Part shown: positions 1 through 8,668 of the stretch, in pieces
Numbering within the stretch: the stretch's first letter is position 1
How the letters are laid out: every line of letters begins with the position of its first letter
Source of the DNA: an uncultured Anaerolineae bacterium
GTDB lineage: Bacteria > Chloroflexota > Anaerolineae > Anaerolineales > Villigracilaceae
NCBI GenBank assembly: GCA_903908605.1
Contig: CAIVSQ010000378.1
Span: 1 to 33,164, forward strand
Length of the DNA stretch: 33,164 nt
Direction: 5' to 3'
Made by a program: the position numbers and the translations under genes
Notes under the pieces: generated by a model
The model's database searches: none
What the model saw: only the letters and a program-made list of their open reading frames with translations
What the model was told of the DNA's origin: nothing

Positions 1-470
1 CCGTGGGCGATGCAAAGTGATTCAGTGCGAAGAGCAGATCGCCACGCTGCCGAAGTACAAGTGCGGCAGCTCTCGATGACAGTAAAGGGGCCATGCGCAA
101 ACCCGCGCTCTTGTAATTCACGGGTGTGGCGATCTGCTCGTTGGTCATAGCTGGCATACTGCTTACCTGTCATCGCGAACCCGCGCTCTTGAACCCGAAA
201 TAGGCCCTGGTTCTTGTAGGGTCGCGGGTGTGGCGATCTGCTCGTCGGTCATAGCTGGCATAACGCCCGTGGGCGACGCAAAGTGATTCAGTGCGAAGAG
301 CAGATCGCCACGCTGCCGCCCTACAATAGCCAGGGCCTACCTCGGAGTACAAGTGCGGCAGCTCGCGCATCGTCCCAGCTCCATCGGGAATGACGCCAAA
401 GGGGGTAGACGCGAACCCGCGCTCTTGATCCCAAAATAGGCCCTGGTTCTTGTAGGGTCGCGGCCAGGAT
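1..470. repeat. Cluster of interspersed ~95-100 bp repeats (five copies or fragments, both orientations)
   Basis: Non-coding. The stretch 1-52 recurs at 267-318 with a single mismatch. A core resembling GAGGTAGGCCCTGGCTCTTG followed by a GCGTGGCGATCTG end appears in plus orientation at 177-262 and 411-470 and in minus orientation at 301-394. Internally deleted versions lie at about 1-83 (minus) and 105-167 (plus). The same element recurs at 12751-13111 and 13229-13322. Open frames through this stretch are made of repeat sequence, differ between copies and have no recognisable protein content, so I call no gene here. The element has no transposase; it could be a MITE-like or REP-like family. 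The identity of the family is unknown to me. Confidence 0.8.
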
Positions 471-516
471 GGATAGAGATACCAGTATAGCCCGCGCGCG
501 AAGAATTTATTTTTTC

Positions 517-555
517 GTGAATATTTTCGAGGAAAAACACCTCGAAAATATTCAC
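517..555. repeat. Perfect 16-bp hairpin with 7-nt loop
   Basis: The arms 517-532 and 540-555 are exact reverse complements, separated by the loop AAAAACA. The hairpin is preceded by a run of T and followed by TTGCGGGAAAA. It shares its layout and part of its sequence (TTTTCG.GG, A-rich loop ending ACA, then .TGC.GGGAAA) with the hairpin at 12683-12725, so the two look like members of one family. No adjacent gene ends here, so a pure terminator role is less obvious than for the second copy. Confidence 0.75.
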
Positions 556-800
556 TTGCGGGAAAATCCGACCGCGGCGCGGCGGGATTAACTTCCGCTG
601 ACCTGTTGTCCTTTCAATATAGTCACCTACTCGTTTTAAACCGCTTCTCAGTTCACGCAAGTCCTTGCAGACAAAACCGTAGTAGCGGATTTATCCGCTG
701 CTCTTGATCTGCGGCAATCATCCTGGGTGCGCGCGAAAAAACACCCTGCTGGGGAACGCCCATCCGCTGCACAGTAGAAGTTCAAAAAATCCACGCCATT

Positions 801-840
801 AAACCCAAAGAGCCAGCGCTGCCGTGGCAATGCTGGCTCT
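801..840 (-). terminator. Putative terminator of the lipoprotein gene
   Basis: A 9-bp perfect stem (AGAGCCAGC at 809-817 with GCTGGCTCT at 832-840) lies 20 bp downstream of the stop codon of the minus-strand gene at 860-2581. Read on the minus strand the stem is followed by TTTGGGTTT, a partial T tract. The rest of 560-800 shows no gene I can support. Confidence 0.5.
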
Positions 841-859
841 CTTCATTTAATAACCGAAC

Positions 860-2581
860 TCAGGGCTGCGGACCGGTGGTACCGTAGGGGCTCTGGTCGA
901 TGATTTCGGGGACCCCGTCGCCATCGGCGTCGGACCAGCCGAACATATCGTAGGTGATCCAGTCGTCGATCAAGGTGCCATCCGCGAGGGTGATGGATTT
1001 GCGCGGCCAGGTATCAAACATGCCCAGCAGGTGACTGAATTCGTGATTGAAGTCCATCAGCAGCACACCGCGCAGATCGTCACCGCTGTAGAGCGACCAG
1101 ATATTGATGCTGCCGTCGTAATAGGCACCGCAGCCCTGCAGGGCAATGCCACCGCCCAGGTCGAGCACACCCTTCCAGTTGGCTTTCCCAACCGTGTTAT
1201 CCGCATCCAGGTCAACTTGCATGATGATGTCGAATTGAGCCGGGTCCACCCCGCTGGCGGACCGGATCTTGTCCGCGCTGAGCAGCTTGCCGCGCTCGGG
1301 AACCGGCAAATAAACGCCCTGGGCCTGCAGATGCATCAACCCACTGGGCTGACCCTGGCTATGCGCAAAGTTATCGTAGAGCAGATTCATTTCATCAGCC
1401 ACCTGCGGGACCAGCGCAAGCGCTTCGTCGCGGTTGACAGTCAGGTTGCCATAGTCGACAAACGCCACCAGGATGCGGTAGTTACCCGAGGGCCGGCAGA
1501 CGACGAAATAGGTCTCGCGGCTTTTGGTGGTCACACCGGCGTAGTCGCCACCGCTAAACTCATGATGACCATCGTCGTATAGATCGAGATAGTGCAGCTT
1601 GCCGCGGTAATACACCGCGCTGATCCAGCGGGCAATATCCGGCCGCGCGACCGAATCGAAGCGGTAAACCGAGGGCAGCGGCACGTCGATATCGTAAAGT
1701 TCTTTATAGAGTTGGGCAAAACGGGCCTGGGCACTGGCGCGATCGAGGGCTGGCGGCAGCTGGGTATAGGCTGCGACCCCGGTCACGGTGATGCGCACGC
1801 TGGCTGTGGCAATTTGTTTCTCGTTGCTGATAGCCGTGGCCACCAGCGAGTATTCGCCTCCGCCCGCCTGGGGTGACCAGGCGATCTGACCGCTGAACGG
1901 CAGGCTGGACTGCGGATTATCCAGCTGGGCAGGGATATCGATGCCATTGGCAGAAAAGGTGATCGCGAAGGGTGCGCTGCCGGTCACCTCCACCTGGACG
2001 GGCACGACCGGCTTGCCATCCGCCCCCAGCGTGGCCGCCACCGAACCTCCATCGGCCAGGTTGACGAAGTGAATCTGCATATCGCCGCCAGCGTTGGTCA
2101 CCGGCGCAGGCAGCGTGGCAGCGGCGGCCGGACCGACCTGCACATTCAGCACCGCGCTGGCCAGGTTCTTGTTCACATCCATGATCTCCACCCGCAGCAC
2201 GTGCGCGCCGGCGGCCGGGTTTTGCCACTGCAGGCTGTTAGTCAGCTGGGCATCCACGCTGGAGGTCAGGTTAACCGAAGTGGTCACCGTTTCATCCACC
2301 AGCAGGATTGCCTCGAGGAAGGGTCCGCCCGCAGCGACGAATTGCACATCCACCGGCGCTCCACCCGCCAGCTGGGCGCCATCGGCCGGGCTGGTAACCA
2401 CTACCGAGAGGACCCCAGGCGACAGCACGGCCGGGCTGACGGCTGAACCGGCGGGTGTGCTGGCAGCCTGGGGCAGCCCGGTCGGCGAGGAGCCAACTTT
2501 TTTCTGAACAGGCAAATTACAACCCGCCAGCAGCAGCACGAGAATGATCAGACTGTATCCACGCATTTTTTTCAGGTTCAT
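860..2581 (-). CDS. Lipoprotein with Ig-like domains and a C-terminal HExxHxxGxxD metalloprotease-type motif
   Basis: A 573-aa exported lipoprotein. The N-terminus has a charged start, a hydrophobic stretch and the lipobox LAGC, so it should be lipid-anchored outside the membrane. A low-complexity Ser/Pro/Ala linker follows. Residues about 58-150 and 165-265 look like bacterial Ig-like modules of the kind containing SPADGAQL and ending in a V-rich strand. Near the C-terminus, HEFSHLLGMFD (about residues 513-523) matches the metzincin-type zinc site HExxHxxGxxD, in which the last Asp can be the third ligand as in snapalysin. The tail DADGDGVPEIID resembles a Ca-binding thrombospondin-3 or dockerin-type loop. 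It is transcribed away from the M23-domain gene at 3007. Protease activity is an inference from the motif; the family is not one I can name. Confidence 0.85.
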   Translation of the reverse strand: MNLKKMRGYSLIILVLLLAGCNLPVQKKVGSSPTGLPQAASTPAGSAVSPAVLSPGVLSVVVTSPADGAQLAGGAPVDVQFVAAGGPFLEAILLVDETVTTSVNLTSSVDAQLTNSLQWQNPAAGAHVLRVEIMDVNKNLASAVLNVQVGPAAAATLPAPVTNAGGDMQIHFVNLADGGSVAATLGADGKPVVPVQVEVTGSAPFAITFSANGIDIPAQLDNPQSSLPFSGQIAWSPQAGGGEYSLVATAISNEKQIATASVRITVTGVAAYTQLPPALDRASAQARFAQLYKELYDIDVPLPSVYRFDSVARPDIARWISAVYYRGKLHYLDLYDDGHHEFSGGDYAGVTTKSRETYFVVCRPSGNYRILVAFVDYGNLTVNRDEALALVPQVADEMNLLYDNFAHSQGQPSGLMHLQAQGVYLPVPERGKLLSADKIRSASGVDPAQFDIIMQVDLDADNTVGKANWKGVLDLGGGIALQGCGAYYDGSINIWSLYSGDDLRGVLLMDFNHEFSHLLGMFDTWPRKSITLADGTLIDDWITYDMFGWSDADGDGVPEIIDQSPYGTTGPQP

Positions 2582-3006
2582 AGTCGTTTGGCCTTGTTGA
2601 ACGAAGTAGCAGGAGAGGGTTTAGCGCCAGTGTAAAAATCAATGCAATTCTGCAGGTTTGTTTGGCAAACGTATTATATTATTTTTCCACCTAAAAAACC
2701 TTTCAAAGGGTTAAGGTTATATAAATAAATCACAGTAACACCGGGCGCTGACGGCAAATACGTCCCCCTGGACCAACAGAATAACCCTATAAAGGATGCG
2801 AAGTGGATGGAATCTTACCAGCAACCTCGAGCGACTTTACAGTAGCCTATCAAGCCCACCCATAGAAGAGATTTGGCCCAATAACCAAATATAATGGAAG
2901 AGTATCTCACCCTATCCATACAAACCACAACTCGGCCAAAACGCTTAAATCGAGTGGCATCGCGTAACAGGCCTCTTCATATCGAGAACAACTGGAAATT
3001 GCCCCC
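2582..3006. other. Divergent intergenic region with two possible -10 boxes
   Basis: AT-rich spacer between two divergent exported-protein genes. I see a TATAAT on the minus strand at 2673-2678 (about 92 bp before the lipoprotein start) and a TATAAT on the plus strand at 2890-2895 (about 112 bp before 3007). Neither has a convincing -35 box at 17 bp, so promoter assignment is tentative. No small gene is supported. Confidence 0.35.
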
Positions 3007-6000
3007 ATGTCAGTGATCCTATTGCGAGACCGTTTAGTGCTCAAAGCCTGCCTGCTTCTGGCACTGTTGGGTTTGATGATCAGCCTGCCAGTAAATGTCA
3101 CAGGATTCGCCAAGGGACTTCCGGCCCAGACCATTGTCACACCAGGGCCCGATTTACCCACAATTATCCAGGAAGACCCAGCCACGCTCATCAGGCAAGT
3201 CTTTATCAAAAAAATGGCAGATGCTGGCCTGCCCACCGACCCCCGCCAGGTGGTCATGATCCTGGATGTCAATATCCTCAACCCATACGCTGTGATCGGT
3301 TATTTTATCGCTGACCCATCCCAACTTCCCGATACCTTTTCACCACAGATCGCGCTGGCATTTTTCAACGGTAAAACCTGGGAAGCCAGCACACGCGAAT
3401 TGGACCGGGAAAATTTCAACATCTTACTCGATAAATTTCCCAGCAGCCTGTTACCTGGCGACACAAAAATAATCAGCGCTTACTACCCGGCCCGCGACGG
3501 GCTGCAAGTAGCCGCTACTTATTCCGGTCATTACCTTCCCTGGCAAAACGGGGTGGCACATACCGTCACCCAACGTCCAGGTGGCTGCGGCTCACATTGT
3601 GTTGGAAGTTTCGGCGAGTTCGCCTGGGATTTCTCCATGGCTAATGGGGCTGAAGTATGGGCTACTCGAATTGGCACCGTAAAATTAGTGCAGGAAAACA
3701 ACAGCGTAGGAACTTTTTCATGGAACACAAGTTGGGGTATGTACTGCACACCCAGTAACACTCCCCCCAACTACGTGGTCATTTACCATGATTCTGGTGC
3801 CTCGCTGTACCTGCACCTCAAGCAATACAGTGTGCCCGACGCAGTGGTGGCGAATGCCCCAATCGGCCAGGGCGACGTGGTAGGTGGAGCAGGCAACGTC
3901 GGCTACGTTTGCTCGAGCACAAACTCCTCCACATCTGGCACCCACCTGCATTACCAGGTGCAAAGCCAATCGGCCAGTTATTGGGCTCAATCGGGAAGTG
4001 TAGATTTTGCCGAATGGGATGAACAGGGTTCTTCACCAACCAGTGGAAATCAACGCAGCGGCGGCGGTGGCACCAATAACCCGCCCGCTGGATATACGAA
4101 ATGCGCCGATGAGAATGGACGCTGCGCTTTCAGCGGTACTGCCGATGTGGTCTACGGCGCGCTCAACAGCTTCACCTCTCCGCGCTCGTTTAGCGACGGC
4201 GTGGACTGCAACAACAGCGTCTTCGGCGACCCAATCAGCGGAACGGGCAAATCCTGCTATTACAAATCGACCGGCGGCGGTTCAAGCGACAGCTGGTCCT
4301 CCAGCTTTTACGACACGATCGACCGCTGGAACGACAACAACAACTCGGGCAATTACCGCTGCTCCGAGACCATCTCCAGCACCTTCCTGGACCAGAACTA
4401 CGGCACCGGCACGCGCTGCGGCATGGATCCGGATACCTGGGTGGGCGAATACAGCGGCAGCCGCAATTTCGGCGCTGGCAATTACGTCTTTTACGTCGAG
4501 CATGATGACGGTCTGAAGTTGTGGATCAACGGCAGCAACAAGGCCGACCGCTCCGGTTCCGGCTCGACCTACGTCTGCCCGGCCATCTACCTGAACGGCT
4601 CCACCCCGCTCAAGGTGATGCTGCGCGAGGACGGCGGCGACGCACGCGTCAAGGTCAGCTGGTCAACCGACACCTCACCCTGCAACGCACCCGGGTCCTT
4701 TGGCAAAAGCGGCCCAGGCAACGGAGCCGGCAGCGTCTCCACCAGCCCAACCCTGAGCTGGAATTCAAGCAGCGGCGCCAGCGAGTATAAATACTGCATC
4801 GACACCACCAACAACGCCAACTGCGACAGCGGCTGGCAAAGCACCGGCAGTTCCACCAGCGTAGCCCTGGGCGGGCTGAGCAGCGCCACGACCTATTACT
4901 GGCAGGTGCTCTCCACCAACAGCCGCATCGAAACGGTGGCCGATGGCGGTACGTGGTGGTCCTTCAGCACCCAGCCGGTCTACGCCGCCCAGTTCGTCTC
5001 GCAATCGGTGCCCACCAGCATGCTGACCGGCCGCACCTACTCCGTCTCAGTGACCTTCCGCAACAACGGCAGCGAGACCTGGACAGCGGCATCCTATTAC
5101 AACCTGGGCTCGCAAAACCCGACCGATAACAGCACCTGGGGCACCAGCCGGGCCATTCTGCCCGCCGCAGCCGCCATCGCCCCCGGCCAGAACGCCACCT
5201 ACAGCTTCAACGTGGTCGCCCCGGTCAGCGCTGGCAACTACAACTTCCAATGGCGCATGGTGCGCGATTACATCACCTGGTTCGGAGACAGCTCCACCAA
5301 CCAGGCCGTGACCGTCTCCGCCGCGCCCACCATCCCGGCCACCCCCGGCGGGCTGACAGCCAGCGACGGAACGGATTACGCCACCATCCAGCTCAGCTGG
5401 AACGCTGCCAGCGGGGCCAGCTACTATGAAATCTTCCGCAGCTCGGCCAACAGCCTGCCGGCCAACCCACACAAAACCGGGCTGACAGGGCTTTCGCTCA
5501 ACGACACCCTGCTGCTGGATAATGTTAAATACTATTACTGGGTGAGGGCCTGCAACGCCAACGGCTGCAGCCCGGTTAGCGCCGCCGAGAGTGGTTCGCT
5601 GAAGGTCAATATCGGCGACGATATCGCCCTGCCGCTCACCCCCATCCTGGTCCAGGCAACTTCGCTCTCGCTCAGCACGCTCGAAGCGACCCAGGGCATC
5701 TTTGACCCGCTGCTGACCAGCTGCAACCGTGGCCAGGGTTACGCCACCATCTGGCTGCGCATCTCCACCCCCACCGCCCGCTGGCTGGTGGTCGATACGA
5801 TCGGTTCGGATTACGACACCATGCTGGCGGTCTGGTCGGGCACACCCGGCAACCTGCAGCCGGTCGGCACCTGCAACGATGACCTGGGCGGCGGCAGCTA
5901 CCAATCGCGCGTGGCGGTGCCCCTGGCAGCCGGCGGCAGTTACTACGTCGAAGTGTCGCAATTCCAGAGCGCTCCCGGTGCGCCGAGTAACGATCTTTCC

Positions 6001-6624
6001 AAGCCGGCCGTTTTTGCGGCTTCTGGTGGCGCGCTGCGGCTGAACATCCGCTGGGCCAGTTCACTGCTGGTCAAGTCGGCCGGCGCCTATGACGGCTTTG
6101 TGATTGAATCAAGCGAAACCAGCAGCCAGGGCGGCATCCCGGACAGCACTTCGGCGGTTTTCAAGCTGGGCGATACCGCCACACGCCGCCAGCTCCGCGC
6201 GATCCTGGCCTTCAACACCGCCGCCCTGCCCGATAACGCCGTGATCCTGTCTGCCACGCTCAAGATCCGCCAGGCCAGCCTGCCGCTCGGCAGCAACCCG
6301 TTTGGCGTGCTGGGTCCCATTCTGGTGGATGCACGTACCGGACCGTTCGGCCTGCTGGGGCTGACCCAGACCGATTTCCAGGCGGCCGCCACGCTCGGCA
6401 AGGTGGCCAGCTTCGCGGTGCGGCCCTCACTGGTGGGCCAATGGTACAGCGCGCCCCTGCTGGGAGCCGGCCTGCCAACCCTCAACAAAACCGGCTGGAG
6501 CGAGTTCCGCCTGGCCTACCGGCTGGACGATAACAATGACGCGCTCAACAACCAGCTCTCCTTCAACAGCGGCACCACTCCCGACCTGGCCCCGCAGCTG
6601 GTGATCACGTATTACGTACCGTAA
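3007..6624 (+). CDS. Large secreted protein: M23 peptidase-like, PA14, FN3, NBR1-Ig-like, PPC-like and DNRLRE-like domains
   Basis: A 1205-aa protein with an N-terminal hydrophobic signal segment (about residues 10-30). Residues about 175-345 look like an M23 (LytM) endopeptidase: D208 in FAWDFSM and the HLH pair at 313/315 are plausible zinc ligands, with H197 upstream. Then follow a Gly/Ser linker, a PA14-type carbohydrate-binding module (about 438-553, EHDDGLKLWING), an FN3-like module (562-656), an NBR1/next-to-BRCA1 Ig-like module (659-772, FRNNGSETWTA), a second FN3 (776-866), a pre-peptidase C-terminal-like module (882-1017, DYDTMLAVWSG) and a DNRLRE-type beta domain (1022-1205). The role is probably cell-wall or polysaccharide processing outside the cell. 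The first third is visibly less GC-rich than the rest, suggesting domain accretion. The start has only a weak RBS (GGAAA). Confidence 0.85.
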   Translation: MSVILLRDRLVLKACLLLALLGLMISLPVNVTGFAKGLPAQTIVTPGPDLPTIIQEDPATLIRQVFIKKMADAGLPTDPRQVVMILDVNILNPYAVIGYFIADPSQLPDTFSPQIALAFFNGKTWEASTRELDRENFNILLDKFPSSLLPGDTKIISAYYPARDGLQVAATYSGHYLPWQNGVAHTVTQRPGGCGSHCVGSFGEFAWDFSMANGAEVWATRIGTVKLVQENNSVGTFSWNTSWGMYCTPSNTPPNYVVIYHDSGASLYLHLKQYSVPDAVVANAPIGQGDVVGGAGNVGYVCSSTNSSTSGTHLHYQVQSQSASYWAQSGSVDFAEWDEQGSSPTSGNQRSGGGGTNNPPAGYTKCADENGRCAFSGTADVVYGALNSFTSPRSFSDGVDCNNSVFGDPISGTGKSCYYKSTGGGSSDSWSSSFYDTIDRWNDNNNSGNYRCSETISSTFLDQNYGTGTRCGMDPDTWVGEYSGSRNFGAGNYVFYVEHDDGLKLWINGSNKADRSGSGSTYVCPAIYLNGSTPLKVMLREDGGDARVKVSWSTDTSPCNAPGSFGKSGPGNGAGSVSTSPTLSWNSSSGASEYKYCIDTTNNANCDSGWQSTGSSTSVALGGLSSATTYYWQVLSTNSRIETVADGGTWWSFSTQPVYAAQFVSQSVPTSMLTGRTYSVSVTFRNNGSETWTAASYYNLGSQNPTDNSTWGTSRAILPAAAAIAPGQNATYSFNVVAPVSAGNYNFQWRMVRDYITWFGDSSTNQAVTVSAAPTIPATPGGLTASDGTDYATIQLSWNAASGASYYEIFRSSANSLPANPHKTGLTGLSLNDTLLLDNVKYYYWVRACNANGCSPVSAAESGSLKVNIGDDIALPLTPILVQATSLSLSTLEATQGIFDPLLTSCNRGQGYATIWLRISTPTARWLVVDTIGSDYDTMLAVWSGTPGNLQPVGTCNDDLGGGSYQSRVAVPLAAGGSYYVEVSQFQSAPGAPSNDLSKPAVFAASGGALRLNIRWASSLLVKSAGAYDGFVIESSETSSQGGIPDSTSAVFKLGDTATRRQLRAILAFNTAALPDNAVILSATLKIRQASLPLGSNPFGVLGPILVDARTGPFGLLGLTQTDFQAAATLGKVASFAVRPSLVGQWYSAPLLGAGLPTLNKTGWSEFRLAYRLDDNNDALNNQLSFNSGTTPDLAPQLVITYYVP

Positions 6625-6631
6625 ATAATGC

Positions 6632-6687
6632 GCGCGGGGTGTCCCCCCTGTGGGGGGGGGCACTCCGCGCGGGGTGGCGTTTTTTTT
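6632..6687 (+). terminator. Strong intrinsic-type terminator
   Basis: Just after the stop codon at 6624, arms at 6632-6641 and 6661-6670 pair with one G-T wobble and enclose a C6/G9 inner stem. A run of eight T follows at 6680-6687. The 9-nt gap between stem and T tract is longer than usual, so the exact folded form is uncertain. Confidence 0.65.
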
Positions 6688-6839
6688 GTAGCCGGGGAAT
6701 TTTTCCACTAAAACGCAAACAGATTGTATAATTCACACGCGGGGATGTGCTGAGTTTCAACCTTACGCGAGAAACAGTCAATTAATCCCTTGCAAATGGT
6801 GGTTTTATTTTTCGTAACCCAGCCTCAAAGATCTTGGGA

Positions 6840-7672
6840 ATGACTATTTCTATAGATAAAAAAAATGTTTTAGTCGCAATATCGCCAAACGTCAAGGCAT
6901 TGGATCGATTAAAAGATGAACGCTGGTACCATATTCCATTCGATAAGGCCCCCAAGAACTTCCCCCCCCAGGTTATTGGCGTTTTACCAAGGTCATGTTT
7001 TTGGCAAAAAGGCCGCCTACCAGATTCGCTATTTTGGCGAAGTAAGTCAATGCGACATTGTGCCCCGGCGAGTATTGTTCCCGAACGATGTGACCAAGCC
7101 AGAGAAAGCAGAAAATCTATACTACCGGCTGGAATTATCGGCCCTTGAAGAGCGGGCGGTTCCAATCCCAAGTTATCGACCACGCCGGCTTGTATTTGTG
7201 CCGACGACAATAAAAAAAATTTGAACAAGCCCAACAAATCAATGATCTTTTTGATGGCAGCCCATTGGAAGATGAAGTTTGGAATTCGTTAAAAAACTCT
7301 GTAATGCCTGCCGAACGACAATGGAGATTGTCAATCGAGCGCAAGATTTATTTTCTGGATTTTGCCGTCTTCTGCAAAGAGGGTGATCTGGCAATCGAGA
7401 CCGACGGCTACACAACCCACTATGATTCAATACGCAAAATAGATGAAGATACCTGGCGGCAGAACGAAATCATTAACGACCGGTGGCATCTTCTGCGTTA
7501 TACCACCAACCAGGTCAAAGAAAACCCGGCCGCCTATATGGCCCAAATTCAAACAAAAGTCAGGCAGCTAGGTGGAATAAAATCAGCCGAAGAAGCCACC
7601 GGCCGAAAAATTGGGGAACAATTGTCAGAATACCAGGCAGACGAGGACGAATACTTTAATGACCTGGATTAG
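6840..7672 (+). pseudogene. DUF559/Vsr-like endonuclease gene with two homopolymer frameshifts
   Basis: Three consecutive frames read as one protein of about 276 aa: 6840 to about 6969, then to about 7219, then to 7672. The first shift lies at a run of eight C (6962-6969); seven would join NFPP to LLAFYQGHVFG. The second lies at a run of eight A (7212-7219); seven would join TTIKK to FEQAQQINDLF. The final frame carries the nuclease-like core FLDFAVFC, LAIETDGYTTH, a following R.N segment and WHLLRYTTNQV, the pattern of DUF559/Vsr-fold proteins. The N-terminal part (NVLVAI, DERWYHIP, LAFYQ, IRYFGEV) is the portion common to a family of stand-alone endonuclease-domain proteins. Either the gene is truly broken or both shifts are +1 homopolymer sequencing errors. 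ATG 6840 is chosen; TTG at 6834 is in frame. Confidence 0.8.
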
Positions 7673-7685
7673 GGTGAAGGCAAGG

Positions 7686-7728
7686 ATAGAATATTGTCCA
7701 GGTGCTAGCACCCTGGACAATATTCTAT
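7686..7728. terminator. Long near-perfect palindrome after the nuclease gene
   Basis: The arms ATAGAATATTGTCCAGG (7686-7702) and its exact complement (7712-7728) enclose TGCTAGCAC, which is itself palindromic, so almost the whole 43 bp folds with one bulged C. It begins 13 bp after the nuclease stop codon. There is no T tract, so it may be a processing or stability hairpin, or a protein-binding palindrome, rather than a classical terminator. Confidence 0.6.
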
Positions 7729-8152
7729 GATCGGATCGAGGTGGGGCAAGATATTTACAGTAAGCAGGTACCAATTGCAATAAGTAGAAAAATAGCTGAA
7801 TTCAGTGCCGCTCCATAAGATTCATCGCGAGCCGGCTGTTTTAGTTTTACAACCAAGTCAGCTACTACGAATTGTCAATTTTCCTATGCTAAAACCTGGT
7901 AGTTTGCCACCGGCGGGCTGCCTCATTACCGAAGAACAAGTCGGTAGTTGAACGACGACAGACAGTATTTGTTCTAATCGCCCTGTTAGTTCTCTCAAAG
8001 TTTTCCGAGACGGCTGCCATCCGAATTACATGCCCACAAACTCGTAATAATTAAGAGCCCCCCCACCGCCACCTTCCACCCTTTCCCATCCCACTTAGAC
8101 CTGATTTTCTGCTAAAATGAAGACACCAAACCCTTTTCTCTGAGGAAACAAC
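7729..8152 (+). promoter_or_regulatory. Intergenic region with extended -10 promoter before the small lipoprotein
   Basis: An AT-rich 424-bp spacer with no gene I can support. An extended -10 element TGCTAAAAT lies at 8110-8118, 34 bp before the start codon at 8153, with no clear -35. The similar TGCTACAAT at 24302-24310 suggests this type of promoter is used in this genome. The RBS GAGGAAA sits just before the start. Confidence 0.45.
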
Positions 8153-8659
8153 ATGAAAAAAACAACCCTGCTCCTCTTCCTCTGCCTGCTGCTGGCTGGC
8201 TGTGCGCCGCGTGCTTACAGCGACCCGTTTGCCTACTGTGCCGCCGTTGGGCAGGTGGATGCGCCCGATGCGCGTTACACCGGCGAACGTCTGCCCGATG
8301 CGCTCTTCCTGGGCTACCTCAAAACCGCCGGGCTGGACCCTGCTGCCGACTTCCCGCCTTCATTTAAAGAGATGACCAGCTGGCGCTGTATGGGCGGGCA
8401 GGTCTATGCCTGCAACGTCGGCGCTAACATCCCCTGTGATAGCAAGGCCGATACCAGCCAGCAGCCCAGCCAGCCCATGCGCGATTACTGCGCCCAGAAC
8501 CCCGGCGCGGAGGTCATCCCCATGTTCGTCACCGGTCACAACATCATCTACAACTGGAGCTGTGATAAGACCGAGCCCCGCCTGGGCCAGGCCTTTGATA
8601 CGGTTGACGCGGCTGGCTACCAGGCCAGCTTCTGGCAGTTGGTGCCAGCCACCCCCTAA
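8153..8659 (+). CDS. Small lipoprotein of unknown function
   Basis: A 168-aa protein with a textbook lipoprotein signal: MKK, a Leu-rich stretch and the lipobox LLAGC. The mature part has several Cys (YCAAVG, RCMGG, YACNVG, IPCDS, DYCAQN, WSCDK), suggesting disulfides, and no domain I recognise. It has a clear GAGGAAA ribosome-binding site. The cyclase-like gene begins 9 bp after its stop codon, so the two are probably co-transcribed, and this protein might serve as an outer sensor or partner for it; that link is only positional. Confidence 0.85.
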   Translation: MKKTTLLLFLCLLLAGCAPRAYSDPFAYCAAVGQVDAPDARYTGERLPDALFLGYLKTAGLDPAADFPPSFKEMTSWRCMGGQVYACNVGANIPCDSKADTSQQPSQPMRDYCAQNPGAEVIPMFVTGHNIIYNWSCDKTEPRLGQAFDTVDAAGYQASFWQLVPATP

Positions 8660-8668
8660 ACCACCCTC

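Noticed and set aside
170-830. Several minus-strand open frames of 60-107 codons
   Set aside because: They run through the interspersed repeats and hairpin, lack RBS and family features, and differ between copies of the same repeat.
5047-5961. A 304-codon minus-strand frame
   Set aside because: It is antisense to the clearly coding M23/PA14 gene and has a repetitive His/Arg/Gly/Ala-rich composition typical of GC-rich shadow frames.
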